DNA from: Rhodanobacter thiooxydans LCS2
Lineage (GTDB): Bacteria; Pseudomonadota; Gammaproteobacteria; Xanthomonadales; Rhodanobacteraceae
NCBI RefSeq assembly: GCF_000264375.1
Contig: NZ_AJXW01000107.1
Location: forward strand, 1-38,044
DNA: 38,044 bases
Reading direction: 5' to 3'
The translations under genes were made by a program, and so were the position numbers. This document shows, piece after piece, positions 21,165 through 30,138 of the stretch (position 1 is its first letter; each line of letters opens with the position of its first letter). The notes beneath the pieces were generated by a model. It was not told the DNA's origin. It saw only the letters and a program-made list of their open reading frames with translations, and did no database searches.

Positions 21165-21187
21165 CCGCTACCGGCAACCGGGAGCGG
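21165..21187. terminator. Hairpin between convergent genes, possible terminator
   Basis: CCGCT-a-CCGG (21165-21174) pairs with CCGG-g-AGCGG (21178-21187) over a 3-nt loop, directly after the hydratase stop and 16 nt from the DUF1684 stop. There is no T-run, so it may act as a Rho-assisted 3' end for both convergent genes. Confidence 0.4.
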
Positions 21188-21203
21188 TGCCCGCCGCCGA
21201 CGG

Positions 21204-22109
21204 TCAGTGCGCGCCGGCGTACTTCTTCTCGCCGGCGGTCACGCGCAGGTCCAGCCGGTTTTCCGGCGGCGCCAGCGGACAGGTGGCGAATGGCGTGAAC
21301 GCGCACGGCGGGTTGTAGGCCTTGTTGAAGTCCAGCACGACCTTGCCGTCCTGCGGCGGGTCGATGTACAGGAAGCGCGCGGCACCATAGGTTTCCTTGC
21401 CGCTCGTGCGATCGGCAAACACGATGAAGTACTGCGTGGCGCCCGCTTCCTCGATCACCGGCAGGATCTCGAAATGCTTGCCGTCGCGGCTGAACTCAAG
21501 CTTGCCCGGCACCGGGTACCTGTCGATGGTGCCGATGGCCGTGCCCATCTCCAGCGTCTCGCCGGGAGGCACCGGCGCCCAGGTCGCCTCGATCCGCCAC
21601 GACGGGTCGATCGCAAACGCGTCGATACCGGCGAAATGCTTGCGCGACGGTGCTTCCGTATCTTTCACCCGCAGCCCCTTGCGGCCGTCGCGGTCGATCA
21701 CGTAGAAGCTCGCGCTGCCGAATGCCACCCGCGTCGGTGCGGCGTCGTCGGCAACGTGCGCGTCGTCCACCAGCGGCGCTTCGGCAACGGCCTTGCCATC
21801 GATCGTGGCGCCGCTGTGCTTGTCCAGCACGATGCGCATGCTGCCATCGCGCTCCAGCGTGACCACGCCCAGACGTGCGGGCCCGGCGCTCAGCACGATA
21901 TCGTTGTCGGCAGCGCTGCCGACGCGGTTCGTACCGTCCTTCAGCCATTCCAGCCCGATCAGGCTCAGCCAGCCGTCCGGCGCAGTCAGCCGTTCGACGC
22001 GACCGGCCTGCCACTGCTCGATGCTGTACCTGTAACTGTCGATGTCGGTGGCTTGCACAGTGGCGACTCCCAGGATGGCGGCGGCAACAAACAGGCTGGT
22101 ACGTATCAT
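21204..22109 (-). CDS. DUF1684 domain protein, exported
   Basis: A 301-residue protein with a Sec signal (about 1-20) and a DUF1684 domain covering nearly all the rest. Family marks include DGWLSLIGLEWLKDGTNRVGS near the start and, near the end, DFNKAYNPPCAFTPFATCPLAPPENRL. The latter holds two conserved Cys that may form a disulfide in the periplasm. The biochemical role is unknown. ATG at 22109 has GGAG 6 nt upstream. It lies 31 nt after mutL and probably belongs to the end of that operon, where E. coli has miaA-hfq. Confidence 0.85.
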   Translation of the reverse strand: MIRTSLFVAAAILGVATVQATDIDSYRYSIEQWQAGRVERLTAPDGWLSLIGLEWLKDGTNRVGSAADNDIVLSAGPARLGVVTLERDGSMRIVLDKHSGATIDGKAVAEAPLVDDAHVADDAAPTRVAFGSASFYVIDRDGRKGLRVKDTEAPSRKHFAGIDAFAIDPSWRIEATWAPVPPGETLEMGTAIGTIDRYPVPGKLEFSRDGKHFEILPVIEEAGATQYFIVFADRTSGKETYGAARFLYIDPPQDGKVVLDFNKAYNPPCAFTPFATCPLAPPENRLDLRVTAGEKKYAGAH

Positions 22110-22140
22110 CAAGATCTCCGGCGAAACTTTTGAAGGTGTG

Positions 22141-23967
22141 TCAACGACCGCGCATGAACAACTTGTCGAGCTCGGCCAGGCCCAGCTGGACCCAGGTCGG
22201 ACGTCCATGATTGCATTGTCCGGAGCGTTCGGTCGCCTCCATCTCGCGCAACAGTGCATTCATCTCCGGAAGCGTCAGGCGGCGTCCCGCGCGTACCGAA
22301 CCGTGGCAGGCCATGGTGGAGAGCAACTCGTTCTCCAGTTCCTGCAAACGGCGCGAGCTGCCGTGCTGGGCCAGTTCGGATAGCACGTCGCGGCTGAGCT
22401 GGGCGACGTCAGCCCCTTCCAGCAGCGCGGGGATGCGTCGCACCACGATCGTCGCCGGGCCGCTGCGCGAGAGTTCAAGGCCCCACTCGGCCAGCGCCTC
22501 GGCATGCTCCTCGGCGGCCGCCGCCTCTTTCGCGCTGACCGCGATCGACAGCGGCACCAGCAGCAGCTGCGAGCGCAGGTTGCTGCAGGCGCGGCCGGAC
22601 TTCAGCTTCTCGTAGGTGATCCGCTCGTGCGCCGCATGCATGTCGACCAGCACCAGGCCCTGCGCATTCTCGGCCAGCACGTAGATGCTTTTCAGCTGCG
22701 CGATGGCGTAGCCCAGCGGCGGCGACTCGGCGTCGTCAGCAGCCGGCATCGGCAGGGCGGCCGTCGCGCGCGGCGACTCGCCCAGCAGCGCGGCATAGTC
22801 GGCCAGAGGCGCATCGCGCACGCCCAGCGCCAGTCGGCTCTGCCCGGCGCGCCCAAGCCACGCCGACGACGCGGCGACAGCCGACACGGCGGGCGTCGTC
22901 GAGGCGCCGGCGGTGGCCAGGCGCAGATGGCCGTCCTCCGCCTGCGCGGACGACGCCACCTGCCCCGCGCGCGTCTGCGCCAGCACCTCGTGCAGGGTGC
23001 GGAACAGGAAATCGTGCACCAGCCGCTGCTCGCGGAAGCGCACCTCGTGCTTGGCCGGGTGCACGTTCACGTCGACCCCCACCGGATCGAGTTCCAGGTA
23101 CAGCACGAAGGCGGCGTAGCGGCCGTGGAACAGCACGTCGGCGTACGCCTGGCGCACCGCGTGGGCGACGATGCGGTCGCGCACCAGCCGGCCGTTGACG
23201 TAGAAATACTGCGCGTCGGCCTGCGCCCGCGACGCGGTGGGCAGGCCGACCCAGCCGGACAGGTGCAGGCCCGCCGCGGCGTGGTCGATGCGCAGGCTCT
23301 GCGCGGGGAAATCCTCACCCAGCACCTCGGCCACCCGCTGCAACTGCGCCTGCTCGTCGCGCGCCGCCTTCCAGATGCGCACCGGCTTGCCGTTGTGGCT
23401 GAGCCGGAATTCCACCGTGCTGCGCGCCAGCGCCAGCGATTTCAGCAGGTCGTCGATGTGGGCGAACTCGGTGCGCTCGGCGCGCATGAACTTCTTGCGC
23501 GCCGGCACGTTGTAGAACAGGTCGCGCACCTCGACGCTGGTGCCCTGCGGATGCTGCGCCGGTCGCGCCGCCTGCAGCCTGCCGCCATCCACCTCGATGC
23601 GGAACGCGGCGTCCTGGCCGCGCGCACGCGAGGTCAGCGCAAAGCGCGCCACCGACGACACCGAAGCCAGTGCCTCGCCGCGGAAGCCCATGCTGGCGAC
23701 GTGTTCCAGGTCGTCGAAACTGCCGATCTTGCTGGTCGCGTGCGAGGCGACCGCCAGCGGTAGTTCGTCGGCATGGATGCCGTCGCCATCGTCGCGCACG
23801 CGGATCAGCCGCGCGCCGCCGGCCTCGATCTCCACCTCGATGCGCGCGGCGCCGGCGTCGAGGCTGTTCTCGACCAGTTCCTTGACCACCGAGGACGGGC
23901 GCTCGATGACTTCGCCGGCGGCGATCTGGTTGATGAGTTCAGGTGGTAGCGGGCGGATGACGGTCAT
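22141..23967 (-). CDS. mutL: DNA mismatch repair protein MutL
   Basis: The mismatch-repair matchmaker, 608 residues. The N-terminal GHKL ATPase has [11 protein letters not shown] with base Glu30 and Asn34, DDGDGI and GFRGEAL. A Pro/Ala-rich linker covers roughly 340-410. The C-terminal domain carries [12 protein letters not shown] (from about Asp442), which fits the D-x-H-A-x2-E-x4-E metal site of nicking MutL proteins, plus ACHGSVRAG and CNHGRPTW near the end. This predicts an endonuclease-proficient MutL, as in Pseudomonas and unlike E. coli, consistent with a MutH-independent pathway. No ribosome-binding site is obvious; amiC lies 49 nt upstream in the same direction. Confidence 0.97.
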   Translation of the reverse strand: MTVIRPLPPELINQIAAGEVIERPSSVVKELVENSLDAGAARIEVEIEAGGARLIRVRDDGDGIHADELPLAVASHATSKIGSFDDLEHVASMGFRGEALASVSSVARFALTSRARGQDAAFRIEVDGGRLQAARPAQHPQGTSVEVRDLFYNVPARKKFMRAERTEFAHIDDLLKSLALARSTVEFRLSHNGKPVRIWKAARDEQAQLQRVAEVLGEDFPAQSLRIDHAAAGLHLSGWVGLPTASRAQADAQYFYVNGRLVRDRIVAHAVRQAYADVLFHGRYAAFVLYLELDPVGVDVNVHPAKHEVRFREQRLVHDFLFRTLHEVLAQTRAGQVASSAQAEDGHLRLATAGASTTPAVSAVAASSAWLGRAGQSRLALGVRDAPLADYAALLGESPRATAALPMPAADDAESPPLGYAIAQLKSIYVLAENAQGLVLVDMHAAHERITYEKLKSGRACSNLRSQLLLVPLSIAVSAKEAAAAEEHAEALAEWGLELSRSGPATIVVRRIPALLEGADVAQLSRDVLSELAQHGSSRRLQELENELLSTMACHGSVRAGRRLTLPEMNALLREMEATERSGQCNHGRPTWVQLGLAELDKLFMRGR

Positions 23968-24016
23968 CCGCGAACTTTAGCAGCGAACGTCCGCCAAGCC
24001 GCCGGCGGTGGCGGGG

Positions 24017-25588
24017 TCAGCCGGCGGGAATGGTCAGCGTGGTGCCGGCGCGGACCGTGTTGCTGTTGATCTGGTTCGCGTTCTTCAGCGCGCCGACGCT
24101 CACGCCATACTGTTTGGCGATACTGCTCAAGCTCTCGCCGCGGCCGACCTTGTGCACGTCACGCGCCGACGCCTGCGCGCGAGGCGCGGACCGATCGGCC
24201 GACGCCACCGCCTCGCCGTCGCTGGGCCCGGCATCGGACGCCAGTTGCACGCCATTGCGACGCACTGCCTGGGCCGCGAACCAGGTGCCGGGCGGCGGCG
24301 TGGATTCGAAATAATTCCGCACGCCGCCCATCACCGCTTCGGCCAGCCGCTTCTGGTGCGACGGGTCACGCAGCTTGCGCTCCTCGGCCGGATTGCTGAT
24401 GAACGCGGTCTCGACCAGGATCGACGGCACGTCGGGCGAGCGCAGCACCACGAAGTTCGCGCGCTCGACATAGCCGCGATGGGTCGGTCCGAGCTGGGAC
24501 AACGCCTTCAGTACGTTGCCGGCGACCACGTCGCTGGCCTGCATCGCCCAGCCCTGCTGCATGTCCAGCAGCACCTTGGCCAGGCTGTCGTCCTTGTCGT
24601 CCAGCGTGGTGCCACCGATCAGGTCGGCGCGGTTCTCGCGGTCGGCCAGCCAGCGCGCCGCCTCGCTGGTCTTGCCGCGCGGCGACAGCACCCACACCGA
24701 CGAACCCATGGCGTCGTCGCGGGTGAAGGCATCGGCATGGATCGACACGAACAGGTCCGCATTGTGCTCGCGGGCGATCCGGTAACGTTGCGCAAGCGGG
24801 ATGAAGAAGTCGCTGCTGCGGGTCAGTACCGCCTTCATGCCGGGCTGGCGATTGATCTGCGCCGCCAGTTCGCGCGCCACCGCCAGGGTGACGTTCTTCT
24901 CCAGCGTGCCGCCGGGGCCGTGCGAACCGGGGTCCCTGCCGCCGTGGCCGGCGTCGATCGCCACCACCACCTGGCGCTGGCCGTTGAGCAGCGCCGCCGC
25001 GTGCTCGGCCGCGACCCGGCGGCTGTGCGTGGGGTTGCTGTACTGCGCTGGTGCAGGCACTGCAGCGACCTTCGCCGGGACAGCCTTGGGCGTGGCCGCG
25101 GGCGCGCTGGCCACGCCGGCATCGGCGCCTTCGCTGGCGGGATACAGATCCAGCACCAGGCGGTAGTTCGAACCGCTGGCTGGCTTCAGTTCGAAGGTTT
25201 TCAGCCGACTGGCCGGAGCAACCCTGGCGGTCAGCTGCAGGTTGTCGCCGATACGGGCATGGCTCATGCCCCGGTACAGACCCTGCGCGGCCGGATCGGA
25301 GAAGTCGTGAGCCAATCGGCTTCCACTCAGGTCGACCACGACCTGGCCGTCCTTCTGGCTGATCGTGTAACGCAGCGGGCCGGTAGCATCGAGCACCACG
25401 CGGGTGTATTCGGGGCCGGCCCAGACCCGCGCAGCCTTCAGATCCGCCGCCCGGGCCGCGCACAGCGGCGCGGTCGCCAGGATCGCGGCGGCGACAAATC
25501 CACCCAGCTTGTTCAGGTTGGCCCGCATGGGCCGCATTGAAACGCAGCCACGCGCCGAATGCAAGAAGGTTTTCCCTTGAATATCCAT
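24017..25588 (-). CDS. amiC: N-acetylmuramoyl-L-alanine amidase with AMIN and LysM domains
   Basis: A periplasmic zinc amidase that splits septal peptidoglycan during daughter-cell separation; 523 residues from this start. A signal peptide ends near ARA-AD. An AMIN domain (about 50-150) targets the septum and a linker follows. The Amidase_3 domain (about 205-430) has DAGHGGRDPG (His215), an early Glu in GTLEKN, SIHADA and VETAFISN. A C-terminal LysM (about 475-523) contains SIAKQYGVSVGALKNANQIN. AmiC or AmiB are both fair names; E. coli has AmiB here, also with LysM. The start is uncertain: ATG 25606, 25588 or 25537 (MRPMRANL) all precede the signal. It sits between tsaE and mutL. Confidence 0.93.
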   Translation of the reverse strand: MDIQGKTFLHSARGCVSMRPMRANLNKLGGFVAAAILATAPLCAARAADLKAARVWAGPEYTRVVLDATGPLRYTISQKDGQVVVDLSGSRLAHDFSDPAAQGLYRGMSHARIGDNLQLTARVAPASRLKTFELKPASGSNYRLVLDLYPASEGADAGVASAPAATPKAVPAKVAAVPAPAQYSNPTHSRRVAAEHAAALLNGQRQVVVAIDAGHGGRDPGSHGPGGTLEKNVTLAVARELAAQINRQPGMKAVLTRSSDFFIPLAQRYRIAREHNADLFVSIHADAFTRDDAMGSSVWVLSPRGKTSEAARWLADRENRADLIGGTTLDDKDDSLAKVLLDMQQGWAMQASDVVAGNVLKALSQLGPTHRGYVERANFVVLRSPDVPSILVETAFISNPAEERKLRDPSHQKRLAEAVMGGVRNYFESTPPPGTWFAAQAVRRNGVQLASDAGPSDGEAVASADRSAPRAQASARDVHKVGRGESLSSIAKQYGVSVGALKNANQINSNTVRAGTTLTIPAG

Positions 25589-25692
25589 GACCTGCAGACC
25601 TTTCATCAGGTCGTATCAAGTTATGGACTACAAACCGCGCCAGCCGGACAGCTACCTGCCAGAACCGCCAAGTCAACGATTCCCAAGGAAAA

Positions 25693-26184
25693 TCAGCACT
25701 TGGCCAAGCGCGCCAGCCACCGCTGACCGCGGGCGGTGAGCGCACGCAGCGACGCGCGGCGGCCCTGGCCGGCGTAACCCAGGCGCACGTCGAGGTCGGC
25801 CGCCGGCAAGGCGCCAGTGCCACGCTCGGGCCACTCCACCAGCACCAGCGCACTCGGCTCGGCCAGCGCATCGAGGCCCAGCCATTCCAGCTCGCCGGGG
25901 CCGGCGATCCGGTACAGGTCCAGGTGCCAGGCCGCGCGATCCCGCGCGGCATAGCCCTCGATCAGGCTGTAGGTTGGACTCTTGACCCGCTCACCCACGC
26001 CCAGCGCGGTGAGCAAGGCGCGCGCGAAGCTGGTCTTGCCGGCGCCCAGCGGGCCGTGCAGGTACACCACCATGCCCTCGTCCAGCACGCCGGCCAGACG
26101 TGCAGCCAGCGCCGCGGTGGCCGCCTCGTCAGGCAACACCCAGGCCAGGTCGGTATCGGTTGGCTCAATCATGCTCACGCTCAT
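25693..26184 (-). CDS. tsaE: tRNA threonylcarbamoyladenosine biosynthesis ATPase TsaE
   Basis: The ATPase of the TsaBDE complex that makes t6A37 in ANN-decoding tRNAs; 163 residues. Walker A GPLGAGKT is at 44-51, followed by the switch-like SPTYSLIEGY, then HLDLYRI and LVEWPERG of the family. ATG 26184 overlaps the nnr gene by 20 nt; ATG 26172 would overlap by 8 nt and lose four residues. It is translationally linked to the nnr gene upstream. The 104 nt to amiC contain nothing clear. Confidence 0.95.
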   Translation of the reverse strand: MSVSMIEPTDTDLAWVLPDEAATAALAARLAGVLDEGMVVYLHGPLGAGKTSFARALLTALGVGERVKSPTYSLIEGYAARDRAAWHLDLYRIAGPGELEWLGLDALAEPSALVLVEWPERGTGALPAADLDVRLGYAGQGRRASLRALTARGQRWLARLAKC

Positions 26185-27664
26185 AACCCGTCATGCCGTT
26201 GCCGAGTGCCCGCAGATGAGCCAGCAGGTCGCTGGCCAGCAAGCCGCGCTCGCCCTGCTGCGCGGCGCGATCGCCGGCCCGCGCATGCAGGCCCGTGCCG
26301 AGGCAGGCGGCCTGCCATGCGCTGCAACCCTGCGCCAGCAGGGCCGCCACGATGCCGGTGAGCAGGTCGCCCATGCCACCCGAGGCCATGCCCGGGTTGC
26401 CCCACGGACAGACGTCCAGACGTCCATCTGGACCGGCGATCAGGCTGCCGGCACCCTTCAGCACGACGACCGCGTCGTGGCGCCGCGCCAGTTCGCGCGC
26501 GGCGGCGAAACGGTCCTGCTCCACGCTGGCGGTGGCCACCCCGAGCAGTCGAGCCGCTTCACCGGGATGCGGCGTCAGCACCGTCGGTGCGCCGAAGCGG
26601 CGCGGCTCGCGCGCCAGCAGGTTAAGCCCGTCAGCATCGAGCACCAGCGGTTTGCCCGCATCCAGCGCGGTGAGCCATAGCGCATGGCCCCAGGCCGTCT
26701 GCCCCAGGCCCGGCCCCAGCGCCAGCACGCTGGCCCGTTCGAGCAGCGGCTCCAGCGCCTGCGGCCCGTCGACGCCGTGCGCCATCAGCTCCGGCCGCGC
26801 GGCATTCAGTGCCGACACGTGCCCGGCCCGGGTGGCCACGCTGACCAGGCCGGCGCCGCCACGCAACGCGGACTCGCCGGCCAGGCGCACCGCGCCGGCC
26901 ATGCCGTGCTCGCCGCCGATCACCAGCACGTGGCCGTAGTTGCCTTTGTTCGCGTAGCGGGCACGCGGCGGCAACGCCTCGGCGACCAGCAGCTGCGCAT
27001 CGGGCAGCGCGTCGGCGCACACGCTGTCCGGCACGCCCAGGGTGGCCAGCTCGAGCGCACCGACCTGGTCGGCCGCGCGCCCGGTATGCAACCCGCGCTT
27101 GCCGGCGATGAAGGTCACCGTGACATCCGCGCGAATCGCCGCGCCGGGGCAGTTGCCGGTATCCGCATCGAGTCCGCTGGGCACATCCAGCGCCAGCACC
27201 GGGTGGCCGCTGTCGTTGATCGCCTCGATCAAGCGGGCCGCGGTCGGCTCCGGCGTACGGTTGAGGCCGATGCCGTACAGCGCATCGACGTGCAGCCCGG
27301 CATCGGGCAACTCATCGTGCGCCTCCCACAACCGCACTCGCCCGCCGCCCGCCTCCCACGCCGCGCGCGCCGCCGCCGCGTCGCCGTGCGAAGCGGCCGT
27401 CAACGCCACCAGCTCGACCTGCAGCCCGGCTTCGCTCGCCAGCACACCGAGCAGGAAACCGTCGCCACCGTTGTTGCCGGGGCCGCAGTGGATGCAGATG
27501 TGTTGCAGCTGCGGCCAATGCCGACGCAGACTGTTCAGCGCGGCGCTGGCCGCACGACGCATCAGCTCGGGACCGGAAATGCCCAGCGCCGGCAGCGCCG
27601 CGCGCTCCATCACGCGCAACTGCTCGACGGTATGGAGATTGCGGCTGTACGGGTGGACGGGCAT
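26165..27664 (-). CDS. nnr: Bifunctional NAD(P)HX epimerase / ADP-dependent dehydratase
   Basis: A metabolite-repair enzyme that epimerises and dehydrates damaged NADHX/NADPHX back to NAD(P)H; 499 residues. The N-terminal NnrE (YjeF_N) domain, about 1-215, has CGPGNNGGDGFLLGVLA and ALDVPSGLDADTG. The C-terminal NnrD ribokinase-like domain, about 230-490, has VIGGEHGMAGAVRLAGESA, LTPHPGEAARLLG and GNPGMASGGMGDLLTGI. The E. coli homologue is YjeF/Nnr. The ATG at 27664 begins MPVHPYSRN, close to a TATAAT that predicts a leaderless mRNA. First gene of nnr-tsaE-amiC-mutL. Confidence 0.95.
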   Translation of the reverse strand: MPVHPYSRNLHTVEQLRVMERAALPALGISGPELMRRAASAALNSLRRHWPQLQHICIHCGPGNNGGDGFLLGVLASEAGLQVELVALTAASHGDAAAARAAWEAGGGRVRLWEAHDELPDAGLHVDALYGIGLNRTPEPTAARLIEAINDSGHPVLALDVPSGLDADTGNCPGAAIRADVTVTFIAGKRGLHTGRAADQVGALELATLGVPDSVCADALPDAQLLVAEALPPRARYANKGNYGHVLVIGGEHGMAGAVRLAGESALRGGAGLVSVATRAGHVSALNAARPELMAHGVDGPQALEPLLERASVLALGPGLGQTAWGHALWLTALDAGKPLVLDADGLNLLAREPRRFGAPTVLTPHPGEAARLLGVATASVEQDRFAAARELARRHDAVVVLKGAGSLIAGPDGRLDVCPWGNPGMASGGMGDLLTGIVAALLAQGCSAWQAACLGTGLHARAGDRAAQQGERGLLASDLLAHLRALGNGMTGYEREHD

Positions 27665-27670
27665 GCGCGG

Positions 27671-27697
27671 ATTATAGGCATGCAGCGCATCTACAAT
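27671..27697. promoter_or_regulatory. Divergent -10 elements of nnr and queG predicting leaderless transcripts
   Basis: Minus strand: TATAAT occupies 27671-27676 and ends 7 nt before the A of the nnr ATG (27664). Plus strand: TACAAT at 27692-27697 ends 7 nt before the A of the queG ATG (27704). Start sites at the normal distance would coincide with both start codons. No good -35 hexamer was found for either, so both may be activator-dependent or weak. Confidence 0.5.
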
Positions 27698-27703
27698 GAC
27701 CGG

Positions 27704-28777
27704 ATGTCCAGCACCGAGACCCACGCCACTCCCGATTACGCCACGCTCGCCCGCGACATCAAGCGCTGGGCGATCGAGCTGGGATTCGCCGACGCCGCCA
27801 TCAGCGGTACCGACCTCGGCGAAGACGAGCAGCATCTGCAGCGCTGGCTCGATGGCGGCCATCACGGCGAGATGGAATACATGGCCCGGCATGGCAGCAA
27901 GCGCACCCGCCCGGCCGAACTGGAGCCGGGCACACAGCGCGTGATCTCGGTGCGCATCGATTACATTCCGCCCGGCACCGCAAACGCGTGGGACGTGCTG
28001 GGCGATGCCGAGGCCGGCTACGTGTCGCGCTACGCGCTGGGGCGCGACTACCACAAGCTGATGCGCGGCCGCCTGCAGAAGCTGGCCGAGCGCATCCACG
28101 GTGTGGTCGGCGATTTCGGCTATCGCGCCTACGTCGATTCCGCGCCGGTGCTGGAAAAGGCGTTGGCGCGCAACGCGGGGCTGGGTTGGATCGGCAAGCA
28201 CACCGTGCTGATCAACCGCCATGCCGGCTCATACTTCTTCCTCGGCGAGCTGTACACCGACCTGCCGCTGCCGCTGGACGAGCCGGCCAGCGCGCACTGC
28301 GGCACGTGCACGCGCTGCATCGAGGTGTGCCCGACCCAGGCGATCCTCGGGCCGTACCGACTCGACGCCAAGCGCTGCATTTCCTATCTCACGATCGAAC
28401 TGAAAGGCAGCATTCCCGAAGAGCTGCGCACGCCAATGGGCAACCGCATCTTCGGTTGCGACGACTGCCAGCTGGTCTGCCCGTGGAACAAGTTCGCGCA
28501 GGTCGCCACCGAGCCGGACTTCGCGCCGCGGCACAGCCTGGACGGCGCGAAGCTGGTCGAGCTGTTCGCGTGGAGCGAGGACGAGTTCCTCAAGCGCACC
28601 GAAGGCATGGCCATCCGCCGCACCGGCTACGAAGGCTGGCTGCGCAACATCGCGGTGGCGCTGGGCAATGCGCCGAAGTCGGCTGCGGCGATCGAGGCGC
28701 TCGAAAGCCGCGCCGATCACCCGTCGGCGATCGTGCGCGAACACGTGGCGTGGGCGCTGGCGAAGCAGCGCCATTGA
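27704..28777 (+). CDS. queG: Epoxyqueuosine reductase
   Basis: The last step of queuosine synthesis: a cobalamin-dependent reductase converting epoxyqueuosine to queuosine in tRNA anticodons; 357 residues. The N-terminal DUF1730 region includes YHKLMRGRLQKLAERI and a conserved Asp in VDSAPVLEKALARNAGLGW. Two [4Fe-4S] clusters are built by CGTCTRCIEVCPTQA and CDDCQLVCPWN. A HEAT-like end (about 300-357) follows. ATG 27704 lacks a ribosome-binding site. An in-frame ATG at 27680 is possible but would overlap the predicted -10. It is divergent from nnr as in E. coli, and its stop is 3 nt from the convergent panD stop. Confidence 0.96.
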   Translation: MSSTETHATPDYATLARDIKRWAIELGFADAAISGTDLGEDEQHLQRWLDGGHHGEMEYMARHGSKRTRPAELEPGTQRVISVRIDYIPPGTANAWDVLGDAEAGYVSRYALGRDYHKLMRGRLQKLAERIHGVVGDFGYRAYVDSAPVLEKALARNAGLGWIGKHTVLINRHAGSYFFLGELYTDLPLPLDEPASAHCGTCTRCIEVCPTQAILGPYRLDAKRCISYLTIELKGSIPEELRTPMGNRIFGCDDCQLVCPWNKFAQVATEPDFAPRHSLDGAKLVELFAWSEDEFLKRTEGMAIRRTGYEGWLRNIAVALGNAPKSAAAIEALESRADHPSAIVREHVAWALAKQRH

Positions 28778-28780
28778 AAC

Positions 28781-29173
28781 TCAGGCCGCAGCCATCTGCT
28801 TCGGAATGGAGTGGTTGGTATGGCTGATGCGGTTGCCCGGACCCGGTGCGATATAGACGCAGGTGGGCTGGTACTGCTCCAGCTCCGCCTCGCTCAGCTG
28901 GGCGAACGCGGCGATGATGACGATGTCGCCGGCCTGCGCGCTGCGCGCGGCGCTGCCGTTGACCGAGATGATGCCGGAACCTTCCTCGGCACGCAGCGCA
29001 TAGGTGACGAAGCGCTGGCCGCTGTTGACGTTCCAGGCATGGATCTGCTCGTACTCGCGGATGCCCGCGGCATCCAGCAGCAGACCGTCGATCGCGATCG
29101 AGCCCTCGTAGTGCAACTCGGCGTGGGTCACCGTGGCGCGGTGGATCTTGGCCTTGAGCATGTTCAGGTGCAT
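28781..29173 (-). CDS. panD: Aspartate 1-decarboxylase precursor
   Basis: Makes beta-alanine from aspartate for pantothenate synthesis. The 130-residue proenzyme cleaves itself at HYEG|SIAID (Gly24-Ser25) to leave a pyruvoyl group on Ser25. [20 protein letters not shown] and later [12 protein letters not shown] are family hallmarks. ATG 29173 aligns with the E. coli start and puts Ser at position 25; GGAAAG lies about 8 nt upstream. It has its own promoter in the 101-nt gap after panC. Confidence 0.96.
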   Translation of the reverse strand: MHLNMLKAKIHRATVTHAELHYEGSIAIDGLLLDAAGIREYEQIHAWNVNSGQRFVTYALRAEEGSGIISVNGSAARSAQAGDIVIIAAFAQLSEAELEQYQPTCVYIAPGPGNRISHTNHSIPKQMAAA

Positions 29174-29212
29174 GGCATTACTTTCCGGCAGGGACAGCCT
29201 GCAAAGTCGGCG

Positions 29213-29241
29213 ATTATCGAACCGATGACGCTGCGCTGCAA
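29213..29241 (-). promoter_or_regulatory. Putative sigma70 promoter of panD
   Basis: On the minus strand, TTGCAG (29236-29241) and GATAAT (29213-29218) are spaced by exactly 17 nt. Transcription would start near 29206, 33 nt before the panD ATG. This suggests panD can be expressed separately from panB-panC. Confidence 0.62.
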
Positions 29242-29274
29242 CATCAAACGGCACGAGCCTGATATGCGGCCGGC

Positions 29275-30120
29275 TCAGTCGAAGCGCAAGTTGTCGATCA
29301 ACCGGGTGTTGCCCAGGCGGGCCGCGACCAGCGCCAGCAGCCCTTCGCGCTCGCCCTCGGCCGGTTCGGCCAGATCCTCGGCGCAGCGGATCACCACGTA
29401 GTCGGGAACGAAGCCGGCGCGCTCGAGGCGCGCGGCGGCGGTCTGCTCGACCGCCTGCCACGGATGGCCCTGCGCCAGCAGCTCGCGCATCTTCTGCAGG
29501 GTGTCATGGAGCAGCGGCGCGCGCGCGCGCTCTTCCGTGCCCAGGTACTGGTTGCGCGAGCTCAGCGCCAGACCGTCGTCGGCGCGCAGGATCGGCGCGG
29601 CCACCACCTTCACCGGCAACCCCAGGTCGCGCACCATCCGCTCGACCACTTTCAGCTGCTGGAAATCCTTCTGGCCGAACACCGCCACATCCGGCTGCAC
29701 CAGGTTGAACAGCTTGCACACCACAGTGGCCATGCCGTCGAAATGCCCGGGGCGATGCGCGCCCTCCAGCGTGTCGGTGATCTGCGGCACGCGCACGCTG
29801 ACGCTGTGTTCGGGGCCGAACGGATACATCGTGGCCACCTCCGGCGCGAACAGCAGGTCGCACTCCTGCTCGGCCAGCGCGGCCTGGTCCTGCACCAGCG
29901 TGCGCGGGTAGCGGTCGTAATCCTCGTTCGGGCCGAACTGGGTGGGGTTGACGAACACGCTGGCCACCACCCGCTCGGCGCGCGCGCGCGCCAGCTTGAT
30001 CAGCGACTGGTGGCCCGCATGCAGGTTGCCCATGGTCGGCACGAAACCCACCGTCTGGCCCTGTGCGCGCCAGCCGCGGATCGCGGCGCGCAGCGCCGGG
30101 ACGTCTTGTACGGTCTGCAT
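29275..30120 (-). CDS. panC: Pantothenate synthetase
   Basis: Joins pantoate and beta-alanine using ATP (via pantoyl adenylate); 281 residues. The nucleotidyltransferase motifs are [14 protein letters not shown] (HIGH-like), [27 protein letters not shown] and LSSRNQYL (KMSKS-like). It starts 18 nt after panB and is followed by panD, so the three genes supply vitamin B5 for CoA. Confidence 0.97.
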   Translation of the reverse strand: MQTVQDVPALRAAIRGWRAQGQTVGFVPTMGNLHAGHQSLIKLARARAERVVASVFVNPTQFGPNEDYDRYPRTLVQDQAALAEQECDLLFAPEVATMYPFGPEHSVSVRVPQITDTLEGAHRPGHFDGMATVVCKLFNLVQPDVAVFGQKDFQQLKVVERMVRDLGLPVKVVAAPILRADDGLALSSRNQYLGTEERARAPLLHDTLQKMRELLAQGHPWQAVEQTAAARLERAGFVPDYVVIRCAEDLAEPAEGEREGLLALVAARLGNTRLIDNLRFD

Positions 30121-30138
30121 GGGGCAGGCTCGCTCAGG

